Assembly (NCBI RefSeq): GCF_029892445.1 | Contig: NZ_JARXVJ010000001.1 | Span: 2,604,001-2,668,000 of the forward strand | Direction: 5' to 3' | Source of the DNA: Chryseobacterium sp. H1D6B | GTDB lineage: Bacteria > Bacteroidota > Bacteroidia > Flavobacteriales > Weeksellaceae | DNA: 64,000 nt | Shown: positions 35,270 through 43,950 of the stretch, piece by piece | Position numbering within the stretch: the first letter of the stretch is position 1 | How the letters are laid out: every line of letters starts with the position of its first letter | Made by a program: the position numbers and the translations under genes | The notes under the pieces: model-generated | Databases searched by the model: none | What the model was told of the DNA's origin: nothing | What the model saw: only the letters and a program-made list of their open reading frames with translations

Positions 35270-37339
35270 ATGAAACGAATATTACTGATTGCAACATTTT
35301 TATCCTCCTTTTGTTTTTCACAGGAAACTGATAGTTTACATTTAAAACCAAATAAAGAATTAGATTCTTTAAAGATTTCTAAGAAAGAAGAAAGAACTAA
35401 ATTAATTGATGACATAGTGATTACAGGAACTATAAAACCGGTAAGCAGATCTAAAAGTCCGGTAGCTGTGGAAATTTACACTCAGAAATTCTTCCAGAAA
35501 AATCCTACCCCTAATATTTTTGAAGCTGTTGCAATGGTAAACGGCGTAAAACCTCAGCTTAACTGTTCAGTCTGCAATACCGGAGATATTCATATCAACG
35601 GGCTGGAAGGTCCTTATACTATGATTTTAATTGACGGGATGCCGATTGTAAGTTCACTTTCCACGGTGTATGGATTAAGCGGAATTCCAAACAGTCTGGT
35701 AGACAGAATAGAAGTGGTAAAAGGGCCTGCCTCATCTTTGTACGGTTCTGAAGCGATGGGCGGGGTAATTAATATTATCACAAAAAATGCTTTAACAGCT
35801 CCAAAATTAAGTGTTGATCTTATGACAACGAGCTGGAGTGAGAACAATCTGGATTTTTCAACCAAATTTAATGTCGGGAAAAAAGCTGCTTCTTTATTAA
35901 GTTTAAACTATTTCAGTTTTAACGAAAAAATAGACCAGAACAGAGACAATTTTACAGATGCAGCGCTTCAGAACAGAATTTCAGTCTTTAATAAATGGAA
36001 TTTTCAGAGGAAAGAAAACCGGCTGGCCAGTTTTGCCCTGCGTTATCTTTATGAAGACCGTTTTGGAGGAGAAATGCAGTGGAATAAAACTTTCAGAGGA
36101 AGTAACCAAGTCTATGGTGAAAGTATTTATACAAACAGGGTAGAGGCTTTCGGAATGTACCAGTGGCCTTTGAAAGAGCAGATCATTACTCAGTTTTCTT
36201 ATAATTATCACAATCAGAATTCTTTCTATGGTACGAATCCTTTCAATGCCCTGCAGAAAGTGGCATTTACCCAGACCTACTGGGATAAAACCTTTGGAAA
36301 GCATGATCTGATCTTAGGAGCGACTTTCAAGAAAACATTTTACGATGACAATACACCTGGAACTTTAGCAACGGACGGAGTAACCAACCAGCCGATGAAT
36401 TCTCCGATCTTTGGAGTTTTTTTGCAGGATCAATGGGAGATTAATGCTGAAAACACCCTGCTTTTAGGATATAGATATGATTATGACAAGATCCACCATT
36501 CTGTCCACTCACCGCGGTTTGCATGGAAATTCTCTCCCAATCCTTATCATACGCTTCGGTTCAATTTTGGGACAGGTTTCAGAGTAGTGAATTTATTTAC
36601 GGAAGATCATGCTGCGCTTACAGGTTCGCGGGAAGTGGTGATCAAATCTGATCTAAAACCTGAAAGATCGGTCAACGGAAATCTAAATTATATCTGGAAA
36701 ATTCCTGCTGGGGGACGTCTGGTCAATCTTGATGCTTCAGTGTTCTATACCTATTTTACGAATAAAATTGTAGGGGATTTTGATACAGACCCGGATAAAA
36801 TTATTTATGATAACCTTCATGGATATGGCGTTTCAAGAGGGGCTTCTTTGAATGTAGATTTCAGTTTCAGCTTTCCTTTGAGCGTTAATTTAGGAGTTAC
36901 TTATCTTGATGTTTTCCAAAAATTAGACAATGAAAATGAAAAGACCCAGCAGCTTCATGCTCCGAAATGGAGCGGAACTTACAGTCTGACATATAAACTT
37001 CCGCAAGGGATAACCGTAGACTTTACAGGTCAGTTTTACGGGCCGATGAGGCTTCCGGTTCTGTCTAATGATTTCCGTCCCGAATATTCGCCTTTCTATT
37101 CTCTAGCAAATATCCAGGTTTCTAAAAGCTTTAAGTCCGGATTTGAAGTCTACTGCGGGATAAAAAATCTATTCAACTTTACTCCCAAAGATCCTTTGAT
37201 GAGGCCTTTTGACCCGTTTGATAAAAATGTGGATGATCCTGTTAATAATCCTAACCATTATACTTTTGATACTACTTACGGGTATGCACCGATGCAGAGG
37301 ATCAGAGGGTTTTTAGGAGTAAGATATATTTTAAAATGA
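35270..37339 (+). CDS. TonB-dependent receptor, BtuB/copper-type plug with Cys pair
   Basis: 689 residues. Signal peptide through CFSQ; TonB-box-like DDIVITGTIKPVSRSKSPV at about 47-65; plug domain with FEAVAMVNGVKPQLNCSVC, in which C99 and C102 form a CxxC, followed by NTGDIHINGLEG, DGMPIVSSLS and VDRIEVVKGPASSLYGSEAMGG; a barrel ending ...GVRYILK. A CxxC in the plug is unusual for siderophore receptors and suggests thiol/metal chemistry. A thioredoxin-like gene starts inside its stop (ATGA). The promoter is overlapped by a palindrome. Metal (perhaps copper or another transition metal) uptake is a hypothesis. Confidence 0.88.
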   Translation: MKRILLIATFLSSFCFSQETDSLHLKPNKELDSLKISKKEERTKLIDDIVITGTIKPVSRSKSPVAVEIYTQKFFQKNPTPNIFEAVAMVNGVKPQLNCSVCNTGDIHINGLEGPYTMILIDGMPIVSSLSTVYGLSGIPNSLVDRIEVVKGPASSLYGSEAMGGVINIITKNALTAPKLSVDLMTTSWSENNLDFSTKFNVGKKAASLLSLNYFSFNEKIDQNRDNFTDAALQNRISVFNKWNFQRKENRLASFALRYLYEDRFGGEMQWNKTFRGSNQVYGESIYTNRVEAFGMYQWPLKEQIITQFSYNYHNQNSFYGTNPFNALQKVAFTQTYWDKTFGKHDLILGATFKKTFYDDNTPGTLATDGVTNQPMNSPIFGVFLQDQWEINAENTLLLGYRYDYDKIHHSVHSPRFAWKFSPNPYHTLRFNFGTGFRVVNLFTEDHAALTGSREVVIKSDLKPERSVNGNLNYIWKIPAGGRLVNLDASVFYTYFTNKIVGDFDTDPDKIIYDNLHGYGVSRGASLNVDFSFSFPLSVNLGVTYLDVFQKLDNENEKTQQLHAPKWSGTYSLTYKLPQGITVDFTGQFYGPMRLPVLSNDFRPEYSPFYSLANIQVSKSFKSGFEVYCGIKNLFNFTPKDPLMRPFDPFDKNVDDPVNNPNHYTFDTTYGYAPMQRIRGFLGVRYILK

Positions 37340-37809
37340 AAATAATTTTTATTCTATTTTTAATGTTAGTGCCCGCTTTTTGTCTTTCCCAAAAGATGAG
37401 AGCGGGCACGTTTTCTGAACTTGAAATCTTTCAGAAAGAAAATAAAAAGCCGGTTATTATCCATCTTTATACTGGCTGGTGCGGAGTATGTAAGATTGAA
37501 TCTTTTAATTTAAATAAGGATCAAGAACTTGTTCAATTAATCAATGAAAATTTCTATCTCATCAATTTTGAAGCAGAAAAAACAAAAGAGAAGATCCGTT
37601 TTCAAGGGAAAGAATTCAATTATCTGTCCAATGGAAATTCAGGGATTCATGAACTGGCTTTAGCATTGTCTAAAAATAAGAATCAGCCTGTTTATCCGTT
37701 GTGGATCTTTCTGGATGCTGATCAGAACTTAATCTACTATCAGGAAGGCGAATTTAAACCTGAAAAAATGAAGCAGAAATTGAAAGAAATTTCTGCTCTT
37801 TTGAAATAA
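37336..37809 (+). CDS. Secreted thioredoxin-like protein
   Basis: 157 residues with a signal peptide (MKIIFILFLMLVPAFCLSQ). The thioredoxin-fold active site is WCGVCK near residues 49-54, and the cis-Pro region is YPLWIFLDADQ. The four-base overlap with the preceding TonB receptor gene (ATGA) indicates translational coupling. It likely acts in the periplasm, reducing or inserting metal into a partner, possibly the receptor CxxC. It is not a full DsbA/TlpA protein. Confidence 0.85.
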   Translation: MKIIFILFLMLVPAFCLSQKMRAGTFSELEIFQKENKKPVIIHLYTGWCGVCKIESFNLNKDQELVQLINENFYLINFEAEKTKEKIRFQGKEFNYLSNGNSGIHELALALSKNKNQPVYPLWIFLDADQNLIYYQEGEFKPEKMKQKLKEISALLK

Positions 37810-37810
37810 A

Positions 37811-38281
37811 TTATTCTTCTGCGTCTATCAGGACAGCCAGCTGTATACAAGGCTGGTCAGAACGGTTGCTCCAGGCATGATTCGTTCCTCTTTGAATAAC
37901 AATGTCGCCAGGTTTTAAAAGGGTTTCTCCTTCTTCCATGATCAGATGCAGTTCTCCGGAAAGAATAATAATGTAATCCAGTGTCTTCGTTTTATGCATC
38001 ATCGGATGAGGTTCTCCTGGTTTAAATTCTACGCCTAAATCTTTATCAGGCGGAATCGAAACATATCTGAAATACGTTCCGTTTTTTGGAGTCTGCGGAA
38101 ATCCTGTATTGGGAATTAGACTTTCCATTCCTAAACTGGCCGGTATGTTTTGGGTATTCCAAATATCAGAAATGATTAATCCGGGTAAGTGTTCAACTGT
38201 ATTCTGTACTTCTGAGTCTTCAATAACAGCTGATTTTCCGTTTTGAATTCCGGTTACGATTCTTCTTGGGATCTTATTCAT
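37811..38281 (-). CDS. Cupin domain-containing protein
   Basis: 156 residues, single conserved cupin barrel: the metal-binding motif 1 GEPHPMMHKTKTLDYIIILSGELHL (His-His-Glu) and motif 2 PGDIVIQRGTNHAWSNRS with a His. The N-terminal half is a non-conserved extension (RRIVTGIQNGKSAVIEDSEV). It starts five bases from the end of the dehydrogenase gene on the same strand, so they are likely co-transcribed from the promoter next to the HxlR regulator. Substrate unknown. Confidence 0.85.
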   Translation of the reverse strand: MNKIPRRIVTGIQNGKSAVIEDSEVQNTVEHLPGLIISDIWNTQNIPASLGMESLIPNTGFPQTPKNGTYFRYVSIPPDKDLGVEFKPGEPHPMMHKTKTLDYIIILSGELHLIMEEGETLLKPGDIVIQRGTNHAWSNRSDQPCIQLAVLIDAEE

Positions 38282-38285
38282 ATTT

Positions 38286-39275
38286 TTAGTGTATCATAAT
38301 TAATTTACAGCCTTTTGTCTGATTGTTTTTAAGCATATCCTGAGCTTTTAAAACGGTTTCTAAAGAGAGATCTCCTACAATATGATAATGAGGCGGTGTG
38401 ATGGAATTGTTTTCAATTAATTCTGTGATCTTATTCAGGCTGTTTTTATAGTAGTCATAGTTTTTCGTCATTCCGTAAGCGTAATTGGAAATGTTCATAA
38501 TTAGATTTCCTTTATTGAAAAGTGTTTCACGGGATTTTTTCGTTGTTAATGCCGTGACGTCTACATATAAACCGTTTATTTTTAATACTGCTGCAATGAT
38601 TTCAGAGATGTGGTTTCCTACCAGATCAATTCCGATGTCAAGGGGTTTATTCTTATTTGATTTAAGAATATTTTCAGCCAGACTGCCTTCTTTGTAATTG
38701 ATTATTTGATGAGAATTTACTCCCATTTTTAATAGAATATCCCGGTTCTGCTCAGTTCCAACTGTTGCAGTTATATTTTTATGATCATCAGCCAAGAGTA
38801 ATTTAATTAAAAAAGAGCCCACACCGCCCGCTGCACCTGTGATTAAAATAGTTTCAGTTTTGTTTAAATTCAAACGGGTGAAAATCTGTAAAGCAGTCAT
38901 TCCCGCTGATGGAATAGCAGCAGCCTGTTCAAAAGAAATATTTTTCGGTTTATGGACAGCAATATTTTCAGGAACGGCAATGTATTCTGCATAAGTTCCG
39001 TTGCTTCCCATTGATCCGCTTCCGCAAAAGACTTCATCACCAATATTAAATTGAGTCACATCATTACCTTTATCAACAATAATTCCGGATAACTCTCTTC
39101 CTAAAATCGGGGAACTGATAAGTTTTCTTTCCAACTCATTTTCCAACATTTGATAATCGATTGGATTAAAACCACTGGCTTTGATTTGTATTAAAATTTC
39201 ATTGTTTTTAGGTTGAGGTTTTTTGGTAAAACTATCTTCCAGTTGAAAATTTTTATTTAAAATAACAGCTTTCAT
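38286..39275 (-). CDS. Zinc-type alcohol dehydrogenase / quinone oxidoreductase-like (MDR)
   Basis: 329 residues from the ATG at 39275; a TTG three codons upstream is in frame but not needed. MDR fold: GRELSGIIVDKGNDVTQFNIGDEVF and the NADPH-binding ITGAAGGVGSFLIKLL motif, close to NADPH:quinone reductases and enoyl reductases without zinc ligands. Divergent from the HxlR regulator at 39368, with operator-like repeats between, so it is probably controlled by it, for example in response to quinones or electrophiles. Confidence 0.9.
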   Translation of the reverse strand: MKAVILNKNFQLEDSFTKKPQPKNNEILIQIKASGFNPIDYQMLENELERKLISSPILGRELSGIIVDKGNDVTQFNIGDEVFCGSGSMGSNGTYAEYIAVPENIAVHKPKNISFEQAAAIPSAGMTALQIFTRLNLNKTETILITGAAGGVGSFLIKLLLADDHKNITATVGTEQNRDILLKMGVNSHQIINYKEGSLAENILKSNKNKPLDIGIDLVGNHISEIIAAVLKINGLYVDVTALTTKKSRETLFNKGNLIMNISNYAYGMTKNYDYYKNSLNKITELIENNSITPPHYHIVGDLSLETVLKAQDMLKNNQTKGCKLIMIH

Positions 39276-39292
39276 AATTGTCAATTGAGATA

Positions 39293-39347
39293 CAAATCTA
39301 AAAATAGATTAGTTTATATTTGCTGCTAGTTAACTATTGGTAACTAG
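39293..39347. promoter_or_regulatory. Divergent promoters and HxlR operator candidate
   Basis: CAAATCTA (39293-39300) is a minus-strand TAnnTTTG for the dehydrogenase; TATATTTG (39315-39322) is the plus-strand -7 for the regulator. CTAGTTA-ACTATTGG-TAACTAG (39326-39347) is a perfect 7-bp-arm inverted repeat immediately downstream of the regulator -7. Further TAACTA copies follow. A repressor bound there would block hxlR itself and hinder the dehydrogenase promoter. Confidence 0.6.
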
Positions 39348-39367
39348 TAACGTTAAAGTAACTATCG

Positions 39368-39757
39368 ATGGCAAAAATTATAGAAAACGGAGTAGAAAGG
39401 GAAGTAAACTGCACAGAAGAATTGTTCGCCATGCGTGACAGTCTGGATGTTTTAGGCGGGAAGTGGAAGCTGATGATTTTACGATATTTAACGAATCGTA
39501 CCCACCAAAGTATTCATTTTAAAAAGTTGGAAAGAGGAATTGAAGGAATTTCTGCAAAAATGCTGAGTAAAGAATTGAAAGAGCTTGAAATGAATTTACT
39601 CATTACCCGAACAATTCAGGATACAAAACCCATTACCGTGGTTTACGCTGTGACGGAATACGGGAAATCTGTATTTCCAGTGACAGAAACATTGGTGAGT
39701 TGGGGACTGCTTCATCGTGAGAAAATTAAAGAATCGATGAATCCTTCTGAATCATAA
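39368..39757 (+). CDS. HxlR family transcriptional regulator
   Basis: 129 residues, a winged helix protein. NCTEELFAMRDSLDVLGGKWKLMILRYL with Cys18 is the HxlR/YodB-type start, where the single cysteine senses quinones or reactive electrophiles; the wing GISAKMLSKELKELEMNLLITRT follows. It is divergently placed to a quinone-oxidoreductase-like gene and faces an inverted repeat in the promoter. Autoregulation and control of the neighbour are inferred. Confidence 0.92.
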   Translation: MAKIIENGVEREVNCTEELFAMRDSLDVLGGKWKLMILRYLTNRTHQSIHFKKLERGIEGISAKMLSKELKELEMNLLITRTIQDTKPITVVYAVTEYGKSVFPVTETLVSWGLLHREKIKESMNPSES

Positions 39758-39761
39758 ATAA

Positions 39762-39796
39762 AAAATCCTCAGTCCCGGAGAAGAGCTGAGGATTTT
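39762..39796 (+). terminator. Terminator after the HxlR gene
   Basis: AAAATCCTCAG (39762-39772) and CTGAGGATTTT (39786-39796) form an 11-bp stem. Confidence 0.75.
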
Positions 39797-40028
39797 AAAG
39801 TATATTGCGAGTACTTGTTTAAATTTCTAAACTTTAATGAATCTATTATAATAATTTTTTACCATTAAGATTCTATTAATATTTTTAGAATATTAAGCTT
39901 GAGCCTAGCTTTAAGACGTCACACTTAAGGAAATTCATGAATTTTTTTAATTTTCCTTAACAGCTCAACTTTTCTTTAGGGTTTAAAATTTTCACACCCA
40001 TTAAACTCAAAAAGCCTCTAAACTAAGA

Positions 40029-40883
40029 TCAGTTTTTATCTAACCATAATTTTACAAGTTCAGGATGATCTTCCACCCATTTCCTGGCGACAGCTTCTTT
40101 GTCTTTACTGTCTTCCATTTTAGTTAAAAGATCAGCCATATTTTTATCATCAAAATGTATTTTATAAAAGAATTTCGCCAAATCAGGATGATCTTTACCA
40201 AAGCTTTTTCTGCTGTAGGTTTTAATTTGTTCTGCCTCACCAAATGTCTTTTTCGGGTCTTCCAAAAACTTGAGCTTCATTTTGCCAAACATCCAGTGGG
40301 GCTGCCATCCTGCTGTAACAATCCATTCTTTCCGTTTGATCGCATTCTGCAGTTCGGTGATCATGGCAATCGTAGAGGAATTGATCTGTTTATAATCTAG
40401 TTTATAATCAATAATGGCTTTATCTGTTCCAGATGTTAATCCTGCTCCTTTTTCAATTCCGATGATTCTGTGATTGAATTGATCCTGATGCTGGTTTAAT
40501 TCTTCTATCGAATTAACAGGCACATATTCCGGAACAACCAAACCTATCCGGCCGTTGTCATAATTGGTTCCAAGATTAATTAATTCCGGAAATTTAGCAA
40601 CTTTTACAGCATGGGTGTAAGGTAACCAGACTCCCATAAAAAGATCGGTATCTTCATTATTCATCGAAGCCAGAATCATATCTGTAGAAGCTTTCTGAAT
40701 AATGACATGATATCCCTGTTCGTCTAAAATGGCTTTGGCAATGTGCGTCATGGCAACATCTTCTGCCCAGCCATCCACCATTCCGATAGTTATGTATTTA
40801 GAGTTTTTAATATTTTCACACGAACTTAATATACCGAATACGGCTGCTAAAATCGGGAAAAATAGATATTTTACTGTTTTCAT
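40029..40883 (-). CDS. proX: Glycine betaine ABC transporter substrate-binding lipoprotein
   Basis: 284 residues. The N-terminal hydrophobic segment ends GILSSC, a lipobox, so Cys22 is likely lipidated. The OpuAC/ProX fold follows: ITIGMVDGWAEDVAMTHIAKA, DLFMGVWLPYTH, VTAGWQPHWMFGK; the tryptophans (WAED, VWLP, GWQPHW) line the betaine aromatic cage. It is last in the operon after the permease gene (one base apart), and delivers betaine or related compatible solutes to it. Confidence 0.93.
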   Translation of the reverse strand: MKTVKYLFFPILAAVFGILSSCENIKNSKYITIGMVDGWAEDVAMTHIAKAILDEQGYHVIIQKASTDMILASMNNEDTDLFMGVWLPYTHAVKVAKFPELINLGTNYDNGRIGLVVPEYVPVNSIEELNQHQDQFNHRIIGIEKGAGLTSGTDKAIIDYKLDYKQINSSTIAMITELQNAIKRKEWIVTAGWQPHWMFGKMKLKFLEDPKKTFGEAEQIKTYSRKSFGKDHPDLAKFFYKIHFDDKNMADLLTKMEDSKDKEAVARKWVEDHPELVKLWLDKN

Positions 40884-40884
40884 T

Positions 40885-41712
40885 TTACTGTTTTTTCTTT
40901 ACAAATCCCTGGGTAATTCGGTCCAGAATAATGGCTAAAATTACAACGGATAACCCACTTTCAAATCCTAATCCGATATCCAGATTATTAATTCCTTCCA
41001 ATACTTTTTCGCCCAGACCGCCTGCGGCAATCATACCTGCAATCACAACCATGGATAACGATAACAGGATTGTTTGATTGATCCCTGCCAAAATAGTTTG
41101 CATGGCTAAGGGAAGTTCTACTTTAAACAAAATTTGTCGGTTGGTAGCTCCAAAAGCGCGTGCTGCTTCTACAATATCTTTCGGTACCGCTTCAATTCCC
41201 AACGTCGTTAATCGTACAGCTGGCGGCATGGCAAAAATAATCGTTGCAAAAGCACCCGGAACTTTACCGATACTGAAAAATAATACAGCAGGAATAAGAT
41301 AAACAAAGGCAGGCATTGTCTGCATTAAATCCAGTAAAGGGCGAATGATTTTTGCCGCCAATTTACTTTTAGCCGCCCAAATTCCTAAAGGAACAGAAAG
41401 GACAAGCGCGGTAATAGTTGCTACAAAAATAAGCGCCAGTGTTTCCATGGTTTCTCTCCATAACCCCATTAAAAATATTAAGGTAAGCCCGGCTGCAGTC
41501 ATGATGGCGATACCTTTTCCGGCTTTCCACCAAGCCAATAAGGTAAAAAGGAGAATGATAATATAAAAAGGAGTGTTTACCAACGCCCACTCAATTCCCA
41601 TGATTGAGGAATTTCCTACATGTTTTATGACATCAAATAAAGGTTTTCCATTTTCTGTGAGCCAATTGATTGCAGTTTCTACATATTGACCTATATCTAT
41701 AGTTTTATTCAT
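40885..41712 (-). CDS. proW: Glycine betaine/proline ABC transporter permease
   Basis: 275 residues with about six membrane helices. The EAA loop IEAVPKDIVEAARAFGATNRQILFKVELPLAMQTIL contacts the ATPase. The N-terminal pre-helix (AINWLTENGKPLFDVI) is typical for OpuAB/ProW. It is one base after the ATPase gene and one before the binding protein gene. Together they form an importer for osmoprotection. Confidence 0.94.
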   Translation of the reverse strand: MNKTIDIGQYVETAINWLTENGKPLFDVIKHVGNSSIMGIEWALVNTPFYIIILLFTLLAWWKAGKGIAIMTAAGLTLIFLMGLWRETMETLALIFVATITALVLSVPLGIWAAKSKLAAKIIRPLLDLMQTMPAFVYLIPAVLFFSIGKVPGAFATIIFAMPPAVRLTTLGIEAVPKDIVEAARAFGATNRQILFKVELPLAMQTILAGINQTILLSLSMVVIAGMIAAGGLGEKVLEGINNLDIGLGFESGLSVVILAIILDRITQGFVKKKQ

Positions 41713-41713
41713 T

Positions 41714-42964
41714 TTATTGATTGTTTGCGATTTCTTTTAATTCAATGATCTCTTCTTCGTTAAACTTTGTAGCTTCGATAATGAGAGATAATTGGGTGAC
41801 AAGACCTAAAAACTTATTGTTTTCATCCACCACGGCGATGGACGATTTACTTCCGGAAATTAACGGTAACATTTCTTCTACCGTCGCTTCTTGATAGACC
41901 GAAGGAACATTGCTGTTGATAACCGATTCTACAGTAGGTTCTTTTTTCTTTGCAATCTGGACAACGTCACTAAGTGTCACAAACCCCAGAAATTTATTTT
42001 GAAAATCTACTACAGGTAAAGTTTCAAAACCTGTTGCTCTCATTTTCCTTAAAGCTCCTTCCGGACCGTCTTTTCTAAAACGTACTACGGTAGGTTTATC
42101 GAACATCAAAGATTTGGCAGTGATGATTGTTTTACGATCCACTTTCTCAACAAAAGCTTTCACATAATCGCTGGCAGGATTGGTTAAGATATCTTCAGCA
42201 GTTCCTATTTGTTCGATCACACCGTCTTTCATAATGACAATACGATCTCCAATTTTAATGGCTTCGTCCAAATCATGGGTAATGAAAACAATGGTTTTTT
42301 GAAGTGTTGCCTGTAATTCAAGCATCTGATCCTGCATTTCAGATTTTATAAGCGGATCCAATGCAGAGAAGGCTTCATCCATAAGCAAAACTTCAGGATC
42401 ATTTGCTAAAGCCCTAGCCAGCCCTACTCTTTGCTGCATCCCACCTGAAAGTTGTGAGGGAAACTGATTTTCGAAACCATTTAATCCTACTATGTCTAAT
42501 GCTTTTTGTGCTTTTTCATCACGGGAAGCTTTGCTTTCTCCTCTGATTTCGAGCCCAAAACCTGCGTTGTCTAAAATGTTATGATGGGGAAGTAATCCAA
42601 ATTTTTGGAATACCATACTCATTTCGGTTCTTCTTACTTCCAGAAGCTCTTTGTTATTTTTATCAGTAATATTATCATCATTGATATATACTTTTCCTGA
42701 AGTGGGCTCATTTAGCCTGTTGAGACAGCGCAGTAGAGTAGACTTTCCACTTCCGGATAATCCCATGATCACAAAGAATTCACCTTCATAGATTTCAAAA
42801 CTAGCTTTATTGATTCCTACGGTGCAGCCTGTTTTTTCGAGAATTTCCTTTTTGGAAAAGCCTTTGTCTAAAAGTTCTTGTGCTTTTTCTTTGTTTTTTC
42901 CAAAAATAATAGTCAGATCTTCAACTTTAAGTTTTACTTTTCTACCGTTTTCAATTTTTTCCAT
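41714..42964 (-). CDS. proV: Glycine betaine/proline ABC transporter ATP-binding protein with CBS pair
   Basis: 416 residues from the ATG at 42964 (an earlier in-frame TTG would add five residues). Walker A GLSGSGKST, signature LSGGMQQRVGLARAL, Walker B LLMDEAFSALD and the H-loop ITHDLDEA are complete. The C-terminal 140 residues are a CBS pair (TLPVVDFQNKFLGFVTLSDV, SIAVVDENNKFLGLV), which in OpuA/ProV senses ionic strength. It is the first gene of the operon. Confidence 0.95.
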   Translation of the reverse strand: MEKIENGRKVKLKVEDLTIIFGKNKEKAQELLDKGFSKKEILEKTGCTVGINKASFEIYEGEFFVIMGLSGSGKSTLLRCLNRLNEPTSGKVYINDDNITDKNNKELLEVRRTEMSMVFQKFGLLPHHNILDNAGFGLEIRGESKASRDEKAQKALDIVGLNGFENQFPSQLSGGMQQRVGLARALANDPEVLLMDEAFSALDPLIKSEMQDQMLELQATLQKTIVFITHDLDEAIKIGDRIVIMKDGVIEQIGTAEDILTNPASDYVKAFVEKVDRKTIITAKSLMFDKPTVVRFRKDGPEGALRKMRATGFETLPVVDFQNKFLGFVTLSDVVQIAKKKEPTVESVINSNVPSVYQEATVEEMLPLISGSKSSIAVVDENNKFLGLVTQLSLIIEATKFNEEEIIELKEIANNQ

Positions 42965-43501
42965 ATTCAGATTTTTCAATTAATACATGATATAAGAAAT
43001 TATACATACAAGTTTTAGTTATACGTTTAATCTTGGTTGTTCTGCTGGTGGCAATAGTACAAAACCGACTGTAATAGCTTTTAATCATAAAAACTTTTAC
43101 AATAAAATAAGAGCATAAAACCATGAGGCACTATGCTTATATTTAAAATATTTCAATAGATTATACTCTAGAAAAAGAGTGTATCATATAAAAAAGAAAT
43201 TAATCTTTTCAATAGATTCTAAATTAAATTACTGATGAAGTAATTACAGATATGTGTACTGAACAACTTGAATTTCTACATTTCATCAAAATGCAGGCCA
43301 GCATAAAAAAGCTGTGTATCAATTTCTTATGACGATGCAAATTTACAACTTTTATATTAAATGGATTTTTTGAGACGTAAGAAGCTGGTTTTAAGTCTAA
43401 TTGCAAAAGGGAATATTCATGTCAATTTTGTTCTATCAATGAAGATAAAAAAACAGCTATTTAAATAAAAAATTTTAAGCTTTACAACAAAAAAATTATC
43501 T
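42965..43501. other. Gene-free interval upstream of the betaine transporter operon
   Basis: A 537-base AT-rich stretch without a credible ORF or RNA. It has a minus-strand TAAATTTG (43338-43345, read as CAAATTTA on plus) that could be a -7 element giving a very long leader for proV, and a short direct repeat TTTCAATAGATT near 43150 and 43207. I see nothing else. Confidence 0.4.
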
Positions 43502-43885
43502 CTAGAGCAGATGAAAGAAATTACTCAAAATAACAGCAATAATTCCTAAAATAGCTGGTAAAGCCTGAACAAAAAATATTTTCTTCGTTGCTGAGATAGC
43601 ACCGTAAATTCCGGCAACAGCTACACAGCTTAAGAAAAATAAAGAAATATTGGTTTGCCATTTCGGATCGTCAATGAAGAAAGACCAAATAAGTCCAGCC
43701 GCAAGAAATCCGTTATAAAGTCCCTGATTAGCAGCGAGTCCTTTCGTAGGTTTAAACATTTCTGCAGGTAATGCCGCTTTAAAAACTTCTTTTCCTTTAG
43801 TCTCCCATGCGAACATTTCCATCCAGAGAATATAAATATGCTCTAGGGCTACTATGGCGATTAAAATTTTTGCAATGATTTCCAT
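43502..43885 (-). CDS. DUF1304 family membrane protein
   Basis: 127 residues with four transmembrane helices. HIYILWMEMFAWETKGKEVF, KGLAANQGLYNGFLAAGLIW and the GIYGAISATKKIFFVQALPAILG segment are family landmarks. Function unknown; a small integral membrane protein. It is divergent from the Crp-family regulator. Confidence 0.85.
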   Translation of the reverse strand: MEIIAKILIAIVALEHIYILWMEMFAWETKGKEVFKAALPAEMFKPTKGLAANQGLYNGFLAAGLIWSFFIDDPKWQTNISLFFLSCVAVAGIYGAISATKKIFFVQALPAILGIIAVILSNFFHLL

Positions 43886-43903
43886 ATTTGTTGTTTTTTG
43901 TAA

Positions 43904-43934
43904 TTGTAAAACTAAAAAAATAAAGTTAAGTTTG
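43904..43934 (+). promoter_or_regulatory. Promoter of the Crp-family regulator gene
   Basis: ATTG ending at 43906, a 20-bp spacer and TAAGTTTG (43927-43934): Bacteroidota layout, 17 bases upstream of the ATG at 43951. Confidence 0.55.
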
Positions 43935-43950
43935 AGTACTAAATTTTATA

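Noticed and set aside
35270..37339. SusC-type polysaccharide receptor
   Set aside because: There is no SusD gene and no CarboxypepD-like N-terminal extension; the plug has a CxxC and the partner is thioredoxin-like.
43224..43406. 60-residue ORF on the minus strand in the gap upstream of the betaine transporter
   Set aside because: It is short, has no recognisable motif, no start context and lies in AT-rich DNA without conservation signs.
42965..43501. Degraded gene or prophage remnant
   Set aside because: No protein similarity pattern is visible in any frame and the flanks lack repeats or integrase genes.
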